A stretch of DNA of 46,798 nucleotides from Yinghuangia elevatio (GTDB taxonomy: Bacteria; Actinomycetota; Actinomycetes; Streptomycetales; Streptomycetaceae). Both the position numbers and the translations under genes were made by a program. Every line of letters begins with the position of its first letter. Within the stretch, counting starts at the first letter, position 1. The stretch covers positions 1-46,798 of the forward strand of contig NZ_JBEZFP010000068.1 of assembly GCF_040649515.1 (NCBI RefSeq). The letters are read 5' to 3'. The notes beneath the pieces were generated by a model that saw nothing but the letters and a program-made list of their open reading frames with translations, did no database searches and was not told the origin of the DNA. Below, piece by piece: positions 17,377-25,711 of this stretch.

Positions 17377-18480
17377 TCACCCGTTCGCCGCGCCGCCGCC
17401 CGATCCGGCCGAGGGGCCTTCGTCCCCGAACAATCCCGGCTGAGCGGTACGCCCCGACTGTCCGCTCGCGGTGTTCTGCGGCGGTACGAGCCCCAGGTGC
17501 GTCCACGCCGCGGCCGTCGCCACCCTGCCGCGCGGCGTCCGGGCGAGCAGACCACTCCGCACCAGGAACGGCTCGGCCACCTCCTCGACGGTCTCCGTTT
17601 CCTCGCCGACCGCGACCGCGAGCGTCGACAGCCCCACCGGGCCGCCGCCGAACAGCGTCACCAGCGCGCGCAGCACCGACCGGTCCAGCCGGTCCAGTCC
17701 TGACTTGTCGACTTCGTAGACGTCGAGGGCGAGCCCGGCCACCTCGCGCGTCACCTCCCCGTCGGCGCGGACCTGGGCATAGTCGCGTACGCGGCGCAGC
17801 AGGCGGTTGGCGATACGCGGCGTCCCGCGCGACCGGCCGGCGATCTCGGCGGCGCCGTCCTCGTGGATGGGCACGTCCAGCAGTCGCGCCGAGCGGTGCA
17901 GCACGCGCTCCAGCTCGGCGGGCGCGTAGAAGTCCATGTGGCCGGTGAAGCCGAACCGGTCGCGCAGCGGCGGCGGCAGCAGGCCGGCCCGGGTCGTCGC
18001 GCCGACGAGCGTGAACGGCGGCAGTTCCAGGGGAATGGCGGTGGCGCCGGGGCCCTTGCCGACGATGATGTCGACGCGGAAGTCCTCCATCGCCATGTAC
18101 AGCATCTCCTCGGCGGGCCGCGACATGCGGTGGATCTCGTCGAGGAACAGCACCTCGCCCTCGGCGAGCGAGGAGAGAATGGCCGCGAGGTCGCCGGCGT
18201 GCTGGATCGCCGGGCCCGAGGTGATGCGGATCGGTACGCCCATCTCCGCCGCGATGATCATGGACAGAGTGGTCTTGCCGAGCCCGGGCGGGCCGGACAG
18301 CAGCACGTGGTCGGGCGTACCGCCGCGTGCCTTGGCCGCCCGCAGCACGAGCGACAGCTGCTCGCGCACGCGTTCCTGGCCGATGAACTCGTCGAGGCTG
18401 CGCGGGCGCAGCGCGGCCTCGACGGCCTGGTCATCGCCGTCGGCCTCGGCGGTGACGAGGCGGTCCCCATCGTGCGTCAT
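17377..18480 (-). CDS. ruvB: Holliday junction branch-migration motor RuvB
   Basis: AAA+ ATPase that drives branch migration with RuvA. It has 367 residues. Walker A GPPGLGKTT, Walker B DEIH, sensor 1 GATTRAGLL and the arginine finger in LRDRFGF are all intact, followed by the winged-helix domain (VEEVAEPFLVRSGLLARTPRGR). A Gly/Ser-rich tail of about 30 residues extends past the usual end. Start ATG at 18480; the frame extends upstream only as a shadow of ruvA. It follows ruvA after an unusually large gap of 244 bases. Confidence 0.97.
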   Translation of the reverse strand: MTHDGDRLVTAEADGDDQAVEAALRPRSLDEFIGQERVREQLSLVLRAAKARGGTPDHVLLSGPPGLGKTTLSMIIAAEMGVPIRITSGPAIQHAGDLAAILSSLAEGEVLFLDEIHRMSRPAEEMLYMAMEDFRVDIIVGKGPGATAIPLELPPFTLVGATTRAGLLPPPLRDRFGFTGHMDFYAPAELERVLHRSARLLDVPIHEDGAAEIAGRSRGTPRIANRLLRRVRDYAQVRADGEVTREVAGLALDVYEVDKSGLDRLDRSVLRALVTLFGGGPVGLSTLAVAVGEETETVEEVAEPFLVRSGLLARTPRGRVATAAAWTHLGLVPPQNTASGQSGRTAQPGLFGDEGPSAGSGGGAANG

Positions 18481-18724
18481 GCCGTCTCGCCCCTGAATCC
18501 CCTGAAGTCGCGTCGCGCGGGCAGGCTCCCGTCGCCGTGCGTGCCCGAGCGCCATCCTTGCGCACCCGACGGACACGTCGTGCCGTCCCCGCCGCTCACG
18601 CAGGAGCCACGAAGACCTTCCGCCCGGACACACGCACGGCTTTGCGCCCGACTGTCCGTACGCCTGTGCGTACCACCGTCCGCACAGATATATCGACTGA
18701 CCGCCATGTCCGCGAACACCCTCT

Positions 18725-19345
18725 TCACCGGCGGTTGAGGCTGCGCAACGCGGTACGCAGCAACGCACCCACGTCCGGGGTCCCGCCCTCCGCGACGACC
18801 GCCTCGGCCTCCGGAGCCGCGGCCCCGACCGCCTCGTCGGCCTCACGCGTCGCATAACCGAGGCCGACCAGCGCCGCATGCAGTTGGTCGCGCCACGACA
18901 GCGAGACGGGCGCCCCGATGCGGGCCGCCCCCGCGCCACCCGTCGGCGCGCCCAGCCGGTCCTTGAGCTCGATGAGCAGCTTCTGCGCCCCCTTCTTGCC
19001 GATGCCGGGCACGGCGGTGAGCGCTTTCTCGTCGCCGCCGGCCACGGCCGCGCGCAGGGCGTCCGGGCTGTGCACGGCGAGCATGGCCTGCGCGAGGCGC
19101 GGCCCGACGCCGCTCGCGGTCTGCAGCAGTTCGAAGGTCGAGCGCTCGTCGTCGTCGGCGAAGCCGTACAGGGTGAGGGAGTCCTCGCGCACGACCAGGC
19201 TCGTGGCCAGGCGTGCGGGCTCCCCGACGCGCAGGCCGGCGAGGGTGGCGGGGGTGCACAGGACGGCCATTCCGACGCCGCCGACTTCGACGACGGCCAG
19301 TTCGGGACCGAGCGCGGCGACGGGGCCGCTGACAAAGGCGATCAC
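18725..19345 (-). CDS. ruvA: Holliday junction DNA-binding subunit RuvA
   Basis: Forms the tetramer that grips the four-way junction. The 206 residues, of typical length, have three parts: OB fold (FVSGPVAALGPELAVVEVGGVG), the paired helix-hairpin-helix motifs (LLQTASGVGPRLAQAML and LTAVPGIGKKGAQKLLIELKDRL), and the C-terminal RuvB-binding domain (ALVGLGYATREADEAV to LLRTALRSLN). The start is GTG 19345, four bases after the ruvC stop, so ruvC and ruvA are one transcript. Confidence 0.97.
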   Translation of the reverse strand: MIAFVSGPVAALGPELAVVEVGGVGMAVLCTPATLAGLRVGEPARLATSLVVREDSLTLYGFADDDERSTFELLQTASGVGPRLAQAMLAVHSPDALRAAVAGGDEKALTAVPGIGKKGAQKLLIELKDRLGAPTGGAGAARIGAPVSLSWRDQLHAALVGLGYATREADEAVGAAAPEAEAVVAEGGTPDVGALLRTALRSLNRR

Positions 19346-19349
19346 GGGG

Positions 19350-19898
19350 TCATCCTCGCGTACCGCGCGGCAGGCGCGGCGCAGGTGTGCGGGCCGCGGC
19401 CACCGCGGCCGCGAGGCGGTTCGTCGCGCCGCCACGCCAGATGTGGCAGATGGCGAGGGCCACCGCGTCGGCGGCGTCGGCGGGCTTGGGCGGCGAGTCG
19501 AGGCGCAGGATGCGCGCGACCATCGCGCCGATCTGCGCCTTGTCCGCGCGTCCGCTCCCGGTGACCGCGGCCTTGACCTCGCTGGGCGTGTGCAACGTCA
19601 CCGGCAGGCCGCGGCGGGCCGCGCAGACGATGGCGACGGCGGAGGCCTGGGCGGTACCCATGACGGTACGCACGTTGTGCTGGCTGAACACGCGCTCGAC
19701 GGCGACGCAGTCGGGCTTGTGCCGGTCGAGCCACTCCTCGATGCCCTGCTCGACGCCCAGCAGGCGGGCGTCGATGGCCGCGTCGGCGGGCGTACGTACG
19801 GCTCCTGCCTCGACCAGCCGAAGCGGCTTCCCCACACCGCCCTCCACCACCCCGAGCCCGCAGCGCGTAAGCCCCGGGTCGACTCCGAACACCCGCAC
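19350..19898 (-). CDS. ruvC: Holliday junction resolvase RuvC
   Basis: Cuts Holliday junctions symmetrically. It has 182 residues with the acidic catalytic set: D7 in VFGVDPGLTRCG, E68 in VAVERVF, and D141/D144 in PADAADAVALAICH. I choose GTG 19898, seven bases after GGGGA, giving the family-typical short start; the GTG at 19904 directly abuts the ribosome site. It is first in the ruvC-ruvA-ruvB series. A LexA-type SOS box lies 75 bases upstream, so damage induction is expected. Confidence 0.97.
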   Translation of the reverse strand: MRVFGVDPGLTRCGLGVVEGGVGKPLRLVEAGAVRTPADAAIDARLLGVEQGIEEWLDRHKPDCVAVERVFSQHNVRTVMGTAQASAVAIVCAARRGLPVTLHTPSEVKAAVTGSGRADKAQIGAMVARILRLDSPPKPADAADAVALAICHIWRGGATNRLAAAVAAARTPAPRLPRGTRG

Positions 19899-19971
19899 GC
19901 GCACTCCCCTGGCAGCCTCACCCGAACACCTCGCGCGAACCTCTCACGCGGGGCCTGACCGAACGCCTCAT

Positions 19972-19987
19972 GCGAACATCTGTTCGC
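19972..19987. promoter_or_regulatory. SOS box (LexA operator) upstream of ruvC
   Basis: GCGAACATCTGTTCGC is a 16-bp near-perfect palindrome with the core CGAAC-N4-GTTCG, the LexA site consensus of Gram-positive bacteria. It is 74 bases upstream of the ruvC start on the minus strand and 67 bases upstream of the divergent truncated haemoglobin gene on the plus strand. ruvCAB is known to be SOS-controlled in mycobacteria; control here is inferred from the site. Confidence 0.85.
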
Positions 19988-20053
19988 CTCAATCGAGAGC
20001 CTAGCGAAGGATCGGTTCGTCGCGGCGCTGCCACGCCGCATACCCTGGTGGCC

Positions 20054-20548
20054 ATGCCAGCGCAGCCCCGCCACGGCGAGTCCGTGTCCCACGACGACCC
20101 CGCGGTTCGGCGTCCCGACATCGAGACGCGCGAGGACATCATCCTGCTGCTGGAGGACTTCTACGCCGCCGCGTTCGCGGACGACGCCCTCGGCCACATC
20201 TTCGTCGAGGTCGCGCAGATGGACCTCGAAGCGCATCTCCCCCGGCTTGCGGACTTCTGGGAAGTGACGTTGCTGCGCAGCGGCGAGTACCGGGGTAACG
20301 CCCTGGAGCCGCACCGCGCGCTGCACACGCAATTCCCCCTGAGCGCAGAGCACTTCGAGCGCTGGATGCGCCTGTGGACGGACGCGGTGGAGGCACGCCA
20401 CAGCGGTCCGACCACGCGGCGTGCCGTGGCGCAGGCGGGCCGCGTCGCCGCCGCGATGCGCAAGCGGCTGCAGATCGCCGACTCCCCCGCCGCGTGGGCC
20501 GACGGCCCCGACGGCCGCCCCGAACTCCCCCTCAGCACCCGCCGCTGA
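20054..20548 (+). CDS. Group III truncated haemoglobin
   Basis: Small haem protein implicated in oxygen or nitric oxide chemistry in this family. It has 164 residues from ATG 20054. The globin runs from about residue 22 (IETREDIILLLEDFYAAAFADDALGHIFVEV) through HLPRLADFWEVTLLRSGEYRGNAL, the proximal-histidine region EPHRALHTQFPLSAEHFERWMRLW and a final helix ending RKRL. The FWE...G.Y.GN pattern and the spacing to the histidine are those of group III. A disordered 25-residue tail follows. It is divergent from ruvC and shares the SOS-box intergenic region. The frame has an upstream extension (to 19970) without a ribosome site. Confidence 0.85.
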   Translation: MPAQPRHGESVSHDDPAVRRPDIETREDIILLLEDFYAAAFADDALGHIFVEVAQMDLEAHLPRLADFWEVTLLRSGEYRGNALEPHRALHTQFPLSAEHFERWMRLWTDAVEARHSGPTTRRAVAQAGRVAAAMRKRLQIADSPAAWADGPDGRPELPLSTRR

Positions 20549-20909
20549 CCGCCCGCGGCACGCGACGGGACGTACGTCGGCGCCGAATTGCGACGGTCGG
20601 CCGCAGCGGGGAGCAAGCAGCTTTCAGGGGCTTGGCAACTTTCCGGGACTTGGCCGCGGCCGAGGCAGCCTCACCGCCCCCGGCCAACCGGGAAGCGGGC
20701 TGCGCGCGGATAACACCCAGGTGACGGGTGCGTCACCATCGGTCTCCGGCAGGCGGTTACCGCTCGGGACCCGGGCCGGGGCTGCCACCTGCGGCGCTAG
20801 GCTGTGTCCGGTCGATCACGCCCGGCGCGTCCCGCGCCCGCGTGGCCTTGGCCGGGCCGCGTAGCAGGGCCGGCGACCCCGAGTACCCCGAGTTTGCAGA
20901 AGGGCCCTC
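20549..20909. other. Intergenic region ahead of the membrane glycosyltransferase
   Basis: No gene is supported in these 361 bp. TAGGCT at 20798-20803 resembles a -10 box, about 107 bases before the next start, but no good -35 is visible. The segment CTTTCAGGGGCTTGGCAACTT near 20620-20645 is less GC-rich than its surroundings. I could not recognise a riboswitch. Confidence 0.4.
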
Positions 20910-22187
20910 ATGCCGTCACCGTCAACTCCGGTCGCCCCGGACGCGGCCAAGCTGCCCGCTGACCCGACCTCCCGGGGCGCCGACCTCAAGGAGCGGGCGC
21001 GGGCGGCGGCGGTTGCGTCGGGCAGGCGGTTCGTGACGGCGGTACGCCCCGCACTCCCCGCGATCATCGGCTACCTCATCGCCCGCGCGGTCAACCTCGT
21101 GGTGCTCGCCCTGATGGCGCACGCCGCGAAGAAGCCGTTCTGGTCGATGGTGGGCTCGTGGGACGGCAAATGGTTCCGCGACATCGCCGACTTCGGCTAC
21201 GTCGACAAGCTGCCGGTCTCGCCGGCCGGCAAGCCTTACTGGGTCAACGTCGAGTTCTTCCCCGGCTACCCGTACCTGGTGCGGCTGGTCTCCAACATCA
21301 CCGGTCTCGACAGCCTCAACGCGGGCATGGTCGTGACGTTCGCGTCCGGCGCGGTCGCGGCGTGGGGCCTGTACGCCCTCGGCAAGCACCTGACCGGCAG
21401 CCACCGCACCGCGACGATCTTCGCGCTGCTGTGGGCGGTCGCCCCGGGCTCGATGGTGCTGACGATGGTCTACTCCGAGGCGCTGTTCGTGGCGTTCGCC
21501 TCGTGGGGACTGCTGGCGATCGTGAAGCGGCAGTGGACCGCGGCGCTCATCCTGTGCCTGTGCGCGGGGCTGACCCGCAACACCGCGTTCGCGCTGGTCG
21601 CCGCACTCGGCGTGGCGGCGCTGCAGGTGATGCTGACCAGGCGGGACGACGGCACGCGCGTGGGGCTGCTGGGTGCCGAGGCGCGGCGTCCGGTCGTCGC
21701 GACGGTGCTCGCGCCGCTGGGCGTGCTCGGGTTCATCGTGTGGGTCGGCTTCATCGGCAAGCGCTGGGACGCGTGGTTCTGGATCCAGGACAAGGCGTTC
21801 AACCTGCGGTTCGACTTCGGCATAAGCACCGTGCAGTGGATGAACAAGTACCTGACCCACCTGGGCAGGCCGATCTACGTCGTGTGCACGTTCGTGATCA
21901 TCCTGTCGGTCGCGCTGATGGTGTGGTCGTTCCGCAACCGCAAGGTGCCGCTGCCCGTGCACGTGTACGGCGCCCTGGTCATGTTCCTCGCGTTGACCAC
22001 CAGCAACGGCTGGTTCTTCCAGTCCAAGCCGCGCTTCATGCTGCCCGCCTTCACCATCGCGCTGCCGCTCGCCGCGCTGATGGCCCGGTGGCCGCGCAAG
22101 GTCGCGGGCGTCGTACTGCTGGCCGGAGCGGCGTTCTCCGGCTGGTACGTGAGCTACCTGCTGTACGTCGTCAACACCAACCCCTGA
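20910..22187 (+). CDS. PIG-V-like polytopic membrane mannosyltransferase (GT-C type)
   Basis: A 425-residue membrane protein. After a basic 48-residue cytosolic head come roughly eight to ten hydrophobic helices. WDGKWFRDIADFGYVDK (near 82-98) and VEFFPGYPYLVRL (near 110-122) match the D-containing first loop and FFPxYP motif of the PIG-V/GPI-mannosyltransferase-2 family, which use polyprenyl-phosphate sugars. TRNTAFALV further on corresponds to the family's conserved R. The acceptor is unknown; cell-envelope glycosylation is likely. ATG start with AGAAGGG upstream. It is followed by a strong shared terminator. Confidence 0.78.
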   Translation: MPSPSTPVAPDAAKLPADPTSRGADLKERARAAAVASGRRFVTAVRPALPAIIGYLIARAVNLVVLALMAHAAKKPFWSMVGSWDGKWFRDIADFGYVDKLPVSPAGKPYWVNVEFFPGYPYLVRLVSNITGLDSLNAGMVVTFASGAVAAWGLYALGKHLTGSHRTATIFALLWAVAPGSMVLTMVYSEALFVAFASWGLLAIVKRQWTAALILCLCAGLTRNTAFALVAALGVAALQVMLTRRDDGTRVGLLGAEARRPVVATVLAPLGVLGFIVWVGFIGKRWDAWFWIQDKAFNLRFDFGISTVQWMNKYLTHLGRPIYVVCTFVIILSVALMVWSFRNRKVPLPVHVYGALVMFLALTTSNGWFFQSKPRFMLPAFTIALPLAALMARWPRKVAGVVLLAGAAFSGWYVSYLLYVVNTNP

Positions 22188-22214
22188 CCCGCCGCGCAGC
22201 CACGCGCACATGCG

Positions 22215-22247
22215 AGGGGGCCGACCGCGCGGTGCGGTCGGCCCCCT
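22215..22247. terminator. Strong bidirectional terminator between convergent genes
   Basis: GGGGGCCGACCGC at 22216-22228 pairs perfectly with GCGGTCGGCCCCC at 22234-22246 around a five-base loop, flanked by A and TT. It serves both the glycosyltransferase (+) and yebC (-). Confidence 0.92.
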
Positions 22248-22290
22248 TCGCCTACGGCGCTGCCCGGCACTCGCCGCGCGGTGCCGGCGG

Positions 22291-23043
22291 TCAGGCGTCG
22301 ATCTTCTCCATGACCTCGTCGGACACGTCGAAGTTCGCGTAGACGTTCTGCACGTCGTCGGAGTCCTCCAGCGCCTCGATCAGCCGGAAGATCTTGCGCG
22401 CGCCCTCTTCGTCGAGCTCGACGGTGACGCTCGGCAGGAAGTTCGCGTCGGCGGAGTCGTAGTCGATGCCCGCCTCCTGCAGCGCGGTGCGCACGCCGAC
22501 CAGGTCGGACGCCTCGCTGACCACCTCGAAGGCCTCGCCGAGGTCGTTGACCTCCTCGGCGCCGGCGTCCAGGACCGCGCCGAGCACGTCGTCCTCGGTC
22601 AGCTCGTTCTTCGGCACGATCACGACGCCCTTGCGCGTGAACATGTACGAGACGGAGCCCGGGTCGGCCATCGAGCCGCCGTTGCGGGTCATCGCCACGC
22701 GCACGTCCGACGCCGCGCGGTTGCGGTTGTCGGTCAGGCACTCGATGAGGACCGCAACGCCGTTGGGGCCGTAGCCCTCGTACGTGATCGCCTGGTAGTC
22801 GGCGCCGCCGGCCTCGGCACCGGAACCGCGCTTGACCGCGCGGTCGATGTTGTCGTTGGGGACCGAGCTCTTCTTCGCCTTCTGGATGGCGTCGTACAGC
22901 GTCGGGTTCCCGGAGATGTCACCGCCGCCGGTCCGCGCCGCCACCTCGATGTTCTTGATGAGCTTGGCGAAGAGCTTTCCGCGCTTGGCGTCGACGACGG
23001 CCTTTTTGTGCTTGGTGGTCGCCCACTTTGAGTGGCCGGACAT
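22291..23043 (-). CDS. yebC: YebC/PmpR-TACO1 family protein
   Basis: A 250-residue conserved protein starting MSGHSKWATTKHKKAVVDAKRGKLFAKLIKNI, the family hallmark, with the three-domain layout including SVPNDNIDRAVKRG and YEGYGPNGVAVLIECLTDNRNR. Members have been described both as transcription regulators and, more recently, as factors that help ribosomes through difficult (proline-rich) sequences. Its proximity to ruvC in many genomes led to an older resolvase-regulator view. ATG start with AAGGAG upstream. It is 79 bases downstream of pdxT. Confidence 0.96.
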   Translation of the reverse strand: MSGHSKWATTKHKKAVVDAKRGKLFAKLIKNIEVAARTGGGDISGNPTLYDAIQKAKKSSVPNDNIDRAVKRGSGAEAGGADYQAITYEGYGPNGVAVLIECLTDNRNRAASDVRVAMTRNGGSMADPGSVSYMFTRKGVVIVPKNELTEDDVLGAVLDAGAEEVNDLGEAFEVVSEASDLVGVRTALQEAGIDYDSADANFLPSVTVELDEEGARKIFRLIEALEDSDDVQNVYANFDVSDEVMEKIDA

Positions 23044-23122
23044 CCGCCTCTACTCCTTCAGGTCACCTGCTGATGCGCGCGGCCGCGAAGGCCACGCGGA
23101 AGATCCTACCGAGACGTCGGCG

Positions 23123-23728
23123 TCACACCGCGTCGCGGACCAGGTCCACGAAGTACGCGTGCACCCGGCGGTCACCGGTCAGCTCGGGGTGGAAGGAGGT
23201 GGCGACCAGGTTGCCCTGGCGGACCGCGACGATGCGTCCGGCATGCAGCTCGGCGGTGAGCGTGGCGAGCACCTCGACCCCGGCGCCGACCGACTCGACC
23301 CACGGGGCGCGGATGAACACGCCGTGCACGGGCGCGCCCGGGGCGTGCGCGAACGCGACGTCGGCCTCGAAGGACTGGTTCTGCCGGCCGAAGGCGTTGC
23401 GGCGCACGGTCATGTCGATGCCGCCGACGGTCTCCTGGTCCTCGCGGCCGTCCAGGATCTTGTCGGCCAGCATGATCATCCCGGCGCACGAGCCGTACAC
23501 CGGCATGCCGGCCTTGACGCGCTCGCGCAACGGCGCCAACAGGCCGAAGGACACGGCCAGTTTGGACATGGTGGTCGACTCGCCACCCGGGATCACCAGC
23601 GCGTCGACCTCGGCGATCTCCTCGGCCTTGCGGACCGGGCGGGCGAGCGCGCCGGACTCGGCGAGTGCGACGGCGTGCTCGCGCACGTCGCCCTGGATGG
23701 CGAGTACGCCGATGGTGGGTGAAGACAC
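23123..23728 (-). CDS. pdxT: Pyridoxal 5'-phosphate synthase glutaminase subunit PdxT
   Basis: Class I glutamine amidotransferase that feeds ammonia to PdxS. It has 201 residues, the normal size. The oxyanion PGGESTT loop, nucleophile C81 in YGSCAGMIML (commonly GTCAG) and the His180-Glu182 pair in SFHPEL are visible. The GTG start has a GAGG site. The leader immediately upstream (from 23743) consists of a 13-bp tandem repeat array that separates it from pdxS. Confidence 0.96.
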   Translation of the reverse strand: MSSPTIGVLAIQGDVREHAVALAESGALARPVRKAEEIAEVDALVIPGGESTTMSKLAVSFGLLAPLRERVKAGMPVYGSCAGMIMLADKILDGREDQETVGGIDMTVRRNAFGRQNQSFEADVAFAHAPGAPVHGVFIRAPWVESVGAGVEVLATLTAELHAGRIVAVRQGNLVATSFHPELTGDRRVHAYFVDLVRDAV

Positions 23729-23742
23729 TGCGACCTCGGGAA

Positions 23743-23857
23743 AGTTCGGTGCTGGAGTTCGGTGCTGGAGTTCGGTGCTGGAGTTCGGTGCTGGAGTTCG
23801 GTGCTGAAGTTCGGTGCTGAAGTTCGGTGCTGAAGTTCGGTGCTGAAGTTCGGTGCG
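23743..23857. repeat. 13-bp tandem repeat array between pdxS and pdxT
   Basis: Eight full copies and a partial ninth of agttcggtgctgg/a, with exact 13-base spacing from 23743. The first four copies end in GG and the next four in GA, so the array appears to have grown in two blocks. It begins 15 bases upstream of the pdxT start codon and is outside both genes. Confidence 0.95.
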
Positions 23858-23904
23858 TGCGACTGCGCGGGGCCGGGGGCGGATCCGCGGGGTGCGGCAC
23901 GGGA

Positions 23905-23938
23905 CCGGGCCCGGCAGCCGTACGGCGACCGGGCCCGG
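23905..23938 (-). terminator. Hairpin after pdxS
   Basis: The self-complementary CCGGGCCCGG occurs at 23905-23914 and again at 23929-23938, so the two copies can pair around a 14-base loop. It lies about 33 bases past the pdxS stop. Confidence 0.6.
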
Positions 23939-23970
23939 AGGGTGCGGCTACAGCCGCGTGCGCGGGGGCG

Positions 23971-24894
23971 TCACCAGCCGCGGCCGGCGTACCGCTCGCT
24001 CTCCGGCAGGGTGTCGATGTTGATGCCGACCATCGCCTCGCCGAGGCCGCGCGAGACCTTGGCGATGATGTCCGGGTCCTCGAAGTGCATCGTGGCGTCG
24101 ACGATCGCCTTGGCGCGCTTGGCCGGGTCGCCGGACTTGAAGATGCCCGAGCCGACGAAGACGCCCTCGGCGCCGAGCTGCATCATCATCGCGGCGTCGG
24201 CCGGCGTGGCGATGCCGCCCGCGGTGAACATGACCACGGGGAGCTTGCCGAGCCCGGCGACCTCCTTGACCAGCGCGTACGGCGCCTGGAGGTTCTTGGC
24301 GGCGACGAACAGCTCGTCCTCGTCCAGGGCGGCGAGCTTCTTGATGTCGCCCAGGATGGTGCGCATGTGGCGGGTCGCCTCGACGACGTTGCCGGTACCG
24401 GCCTCGCCCTTGGAGCGGATCATGGCCGCGCCCTCGGCGATGCGGCGCAGCGCCTCGCCCAGGTTGGTGGCGCCGCACACGAACGGCGTCGTGAACTTCC
24501 ACTTGTTGATGTGGTTGGCCTCGTCGGCCGGCGTCAGGACCTCGGACTCGTCGATGTAGTCGACGCCGAGCGACTGCAGGACCTGGGCCTCGACGAAGTG
24601 GCCGATGCGGGCCTTGGCCATGACCGGGATCGAGACGGCCTCGATGATGCCGTCGATCATGTCCGGGTCGGACATCCGGGAGACGCCGCCGTCCTTGCGG
24701 ATGTCGGCGGGGACCCGCTCGAGGGCCATGACGGCGACCGCGCCGGCGTCCTCGGCGATCTTGGCCTGCTCCGGCGTGACCACGTCCATGATCACACCGC
24801 CCTTGAGCTGCTCGGCCATGCCGCGCTTGACCAGTTCGGTGCCGGTCTTGGGGGCGTTGCCGGACGACTCGGGGTTTGCAGGGGTGGTGGACAC
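23971..24894 (-). CDS. pdxS: Pyridoxal 5'-phosphate synthase subunit PdxS
   Basis: Builds PLP from ribose 5-phosphate, glyceraldehyde 3-phosphate and ammonia. It has 307 residues from GTG 24894 (GAGG upstream). The TIM-barrel lysines that carry the intermediates are K94 in VMAKARIGHF and K162 in IRSKGEAGTGN; D37 in MDVVTPEQA is also in place, as is the phosphate-binding VFVGSGIFKS. It lies upstream of pdxT on the same strand but the two are separated by 242 bases with a hairpin and a repeat array. No MocR-type pdxR regulator lies next to it. Confidence 0.97.
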   Translation of the reverse strand: MSTTPANPESSGNAPKTGTELVKRGMAEQLKGGVIMDVVTPEQAKIAEDAGAVAVMALERVPADIRKDGGVSRMSDPDMIDGIIEAVSIPVMAKARIGHFVEAQVLQSLGVDYIDESEVLTPADEANHINKWKFTTPFVCGATNLGEALRRIAEGAAMIRSKGEAGTGNVVEATRHMRTILGDIKKLAALDEDELFVAAKNLQAPYALVKEVAGLGKLPVVMFTAGGIATPADAAMMMQLGAEGVFVGSGIFKSGDPAKRAKAIVDATMHFEDPDIIAKVSRGLGEAMVGINIDTLPESERYAGRGW

Positions 24895-25068
24895 GCTTGA
24901 CCTCACACGACGTGGATGACGGTACGAATCCATCGTACGGGTGATCGGTACTGCCTTCTCACGCCACTCGAGGGGCGAAAAACCGGACCACTTTGCGATG
25001 CCCGCGGCGTACCACTCCGGCCCGCCGCGCGACCGACGGCCGTTCCGGCGACCGCAGGGCGGCCGCGC

Positions 25069-25626
25069 TCAGGTCGCCGCGCTCCCGCCCGGCAGCAGCG
25101 TCGGCGGTTCCTCGTCGTCCATCTCGAACGTCACCGGGTACGGCGCATGACCCGCGAGCCGCAGGTACCGCACGAGCCGGTGCCGACGAACCGCCCGCGC
25201 CGACCGCACCGCGTCGTTGTGGAAGCGCCGTGCCATCGGCACCCGCCGCACCGCGGTCTGCAACTCCCCCACCAGTTCGTCGCCGCCGAGCCGCGCCCGC
25301 AGGTCCTCGACCTGCCCCGGCTCCTCGAACACGATCCGCAGCGCACGGGTCAGCTCGCTCTCCGCCATCTCGCGGTCGTCTTCCTCCGCACCCCGCGCGT
25401 CGTGCGCGGCGCCCGCGAGCACCAGCGAACTGGCCGGGTCCAGAAGCCCCGACGTCGCAATCTCCAGCGCGATCGAGGCCCGCCGCACCAACTGCGCGTC
25501 GAGCGCGGCGCGCGTGGAGTCCACCCGCGCGTGCAGCCGGTCCAGCCGCCCCGCGGTCCAACTGAGGTAGATCCCGATCGCGATCACGGCGACGATGATC
25601 CACACGGCTGTCATCACACCGAGCAT
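25069..25626 (-). CDS. LemA-like single-pass membrane protein
   Basis: A 185-residue protein with an N-terminal membrane helix (VWIIVAVIAIGIYLSWTAG, about 7-25) followed by helices resembling LemA: NRL-like GRLDRLHARVDSTRAALDAQLVRRASIALEIA, then ARRFHNDAVRSARAVRRH and the end FEMDDEEPPTL. LemA proteins are extracytoplasmic-facing helical bundles without a defined biochemical role. The ATG at 25626 has GGAG four bases away; an in-frame ATG at 25614 is an alternative. It lies downstream of the cyclotransferase-fold gene on the same strand. Confidence 0.65.
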   Translation of the reverse strand: MLGVMTAVWIIVAVIAIGIYLSWTAGRLDRLHARVDSTRAALDAQLVRRASIALEIATSGLLDPASSLVLAGAAHDARGAEEDDREMAESELTRALRIVFEEPGQVEDLRARLGGDELVGELQTAVRRVPMARRFHNDAVRSARAVRRHRLVRYLRLAGHAPYPVTFEMDDEEPPTLLPGGSAAT

Positions 25627-25711
25627 TATCTCCGGCCGCCACCCCCGTCCCCCCACGGCCCGCCCGCGCGGCATCCACTGCGCGCGCACGCGCGGTCGAA
25701 CGTCCGGACTT

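Noticed and set aside
18477..18728. 83-codon minus-strand frame in the ruvB-ruvA gap
   Set aside because: No ribosome site, Cys/Arg-rich low-complexity sequence and no recognisable family; the gap is better seen as non-coding.
20549..20909. Riboswitch ahead of the membrane glycosyltransferase
   Set aside because: I could not match the region to any conserved riboswitch core, and no ligand makes sense for the gene.
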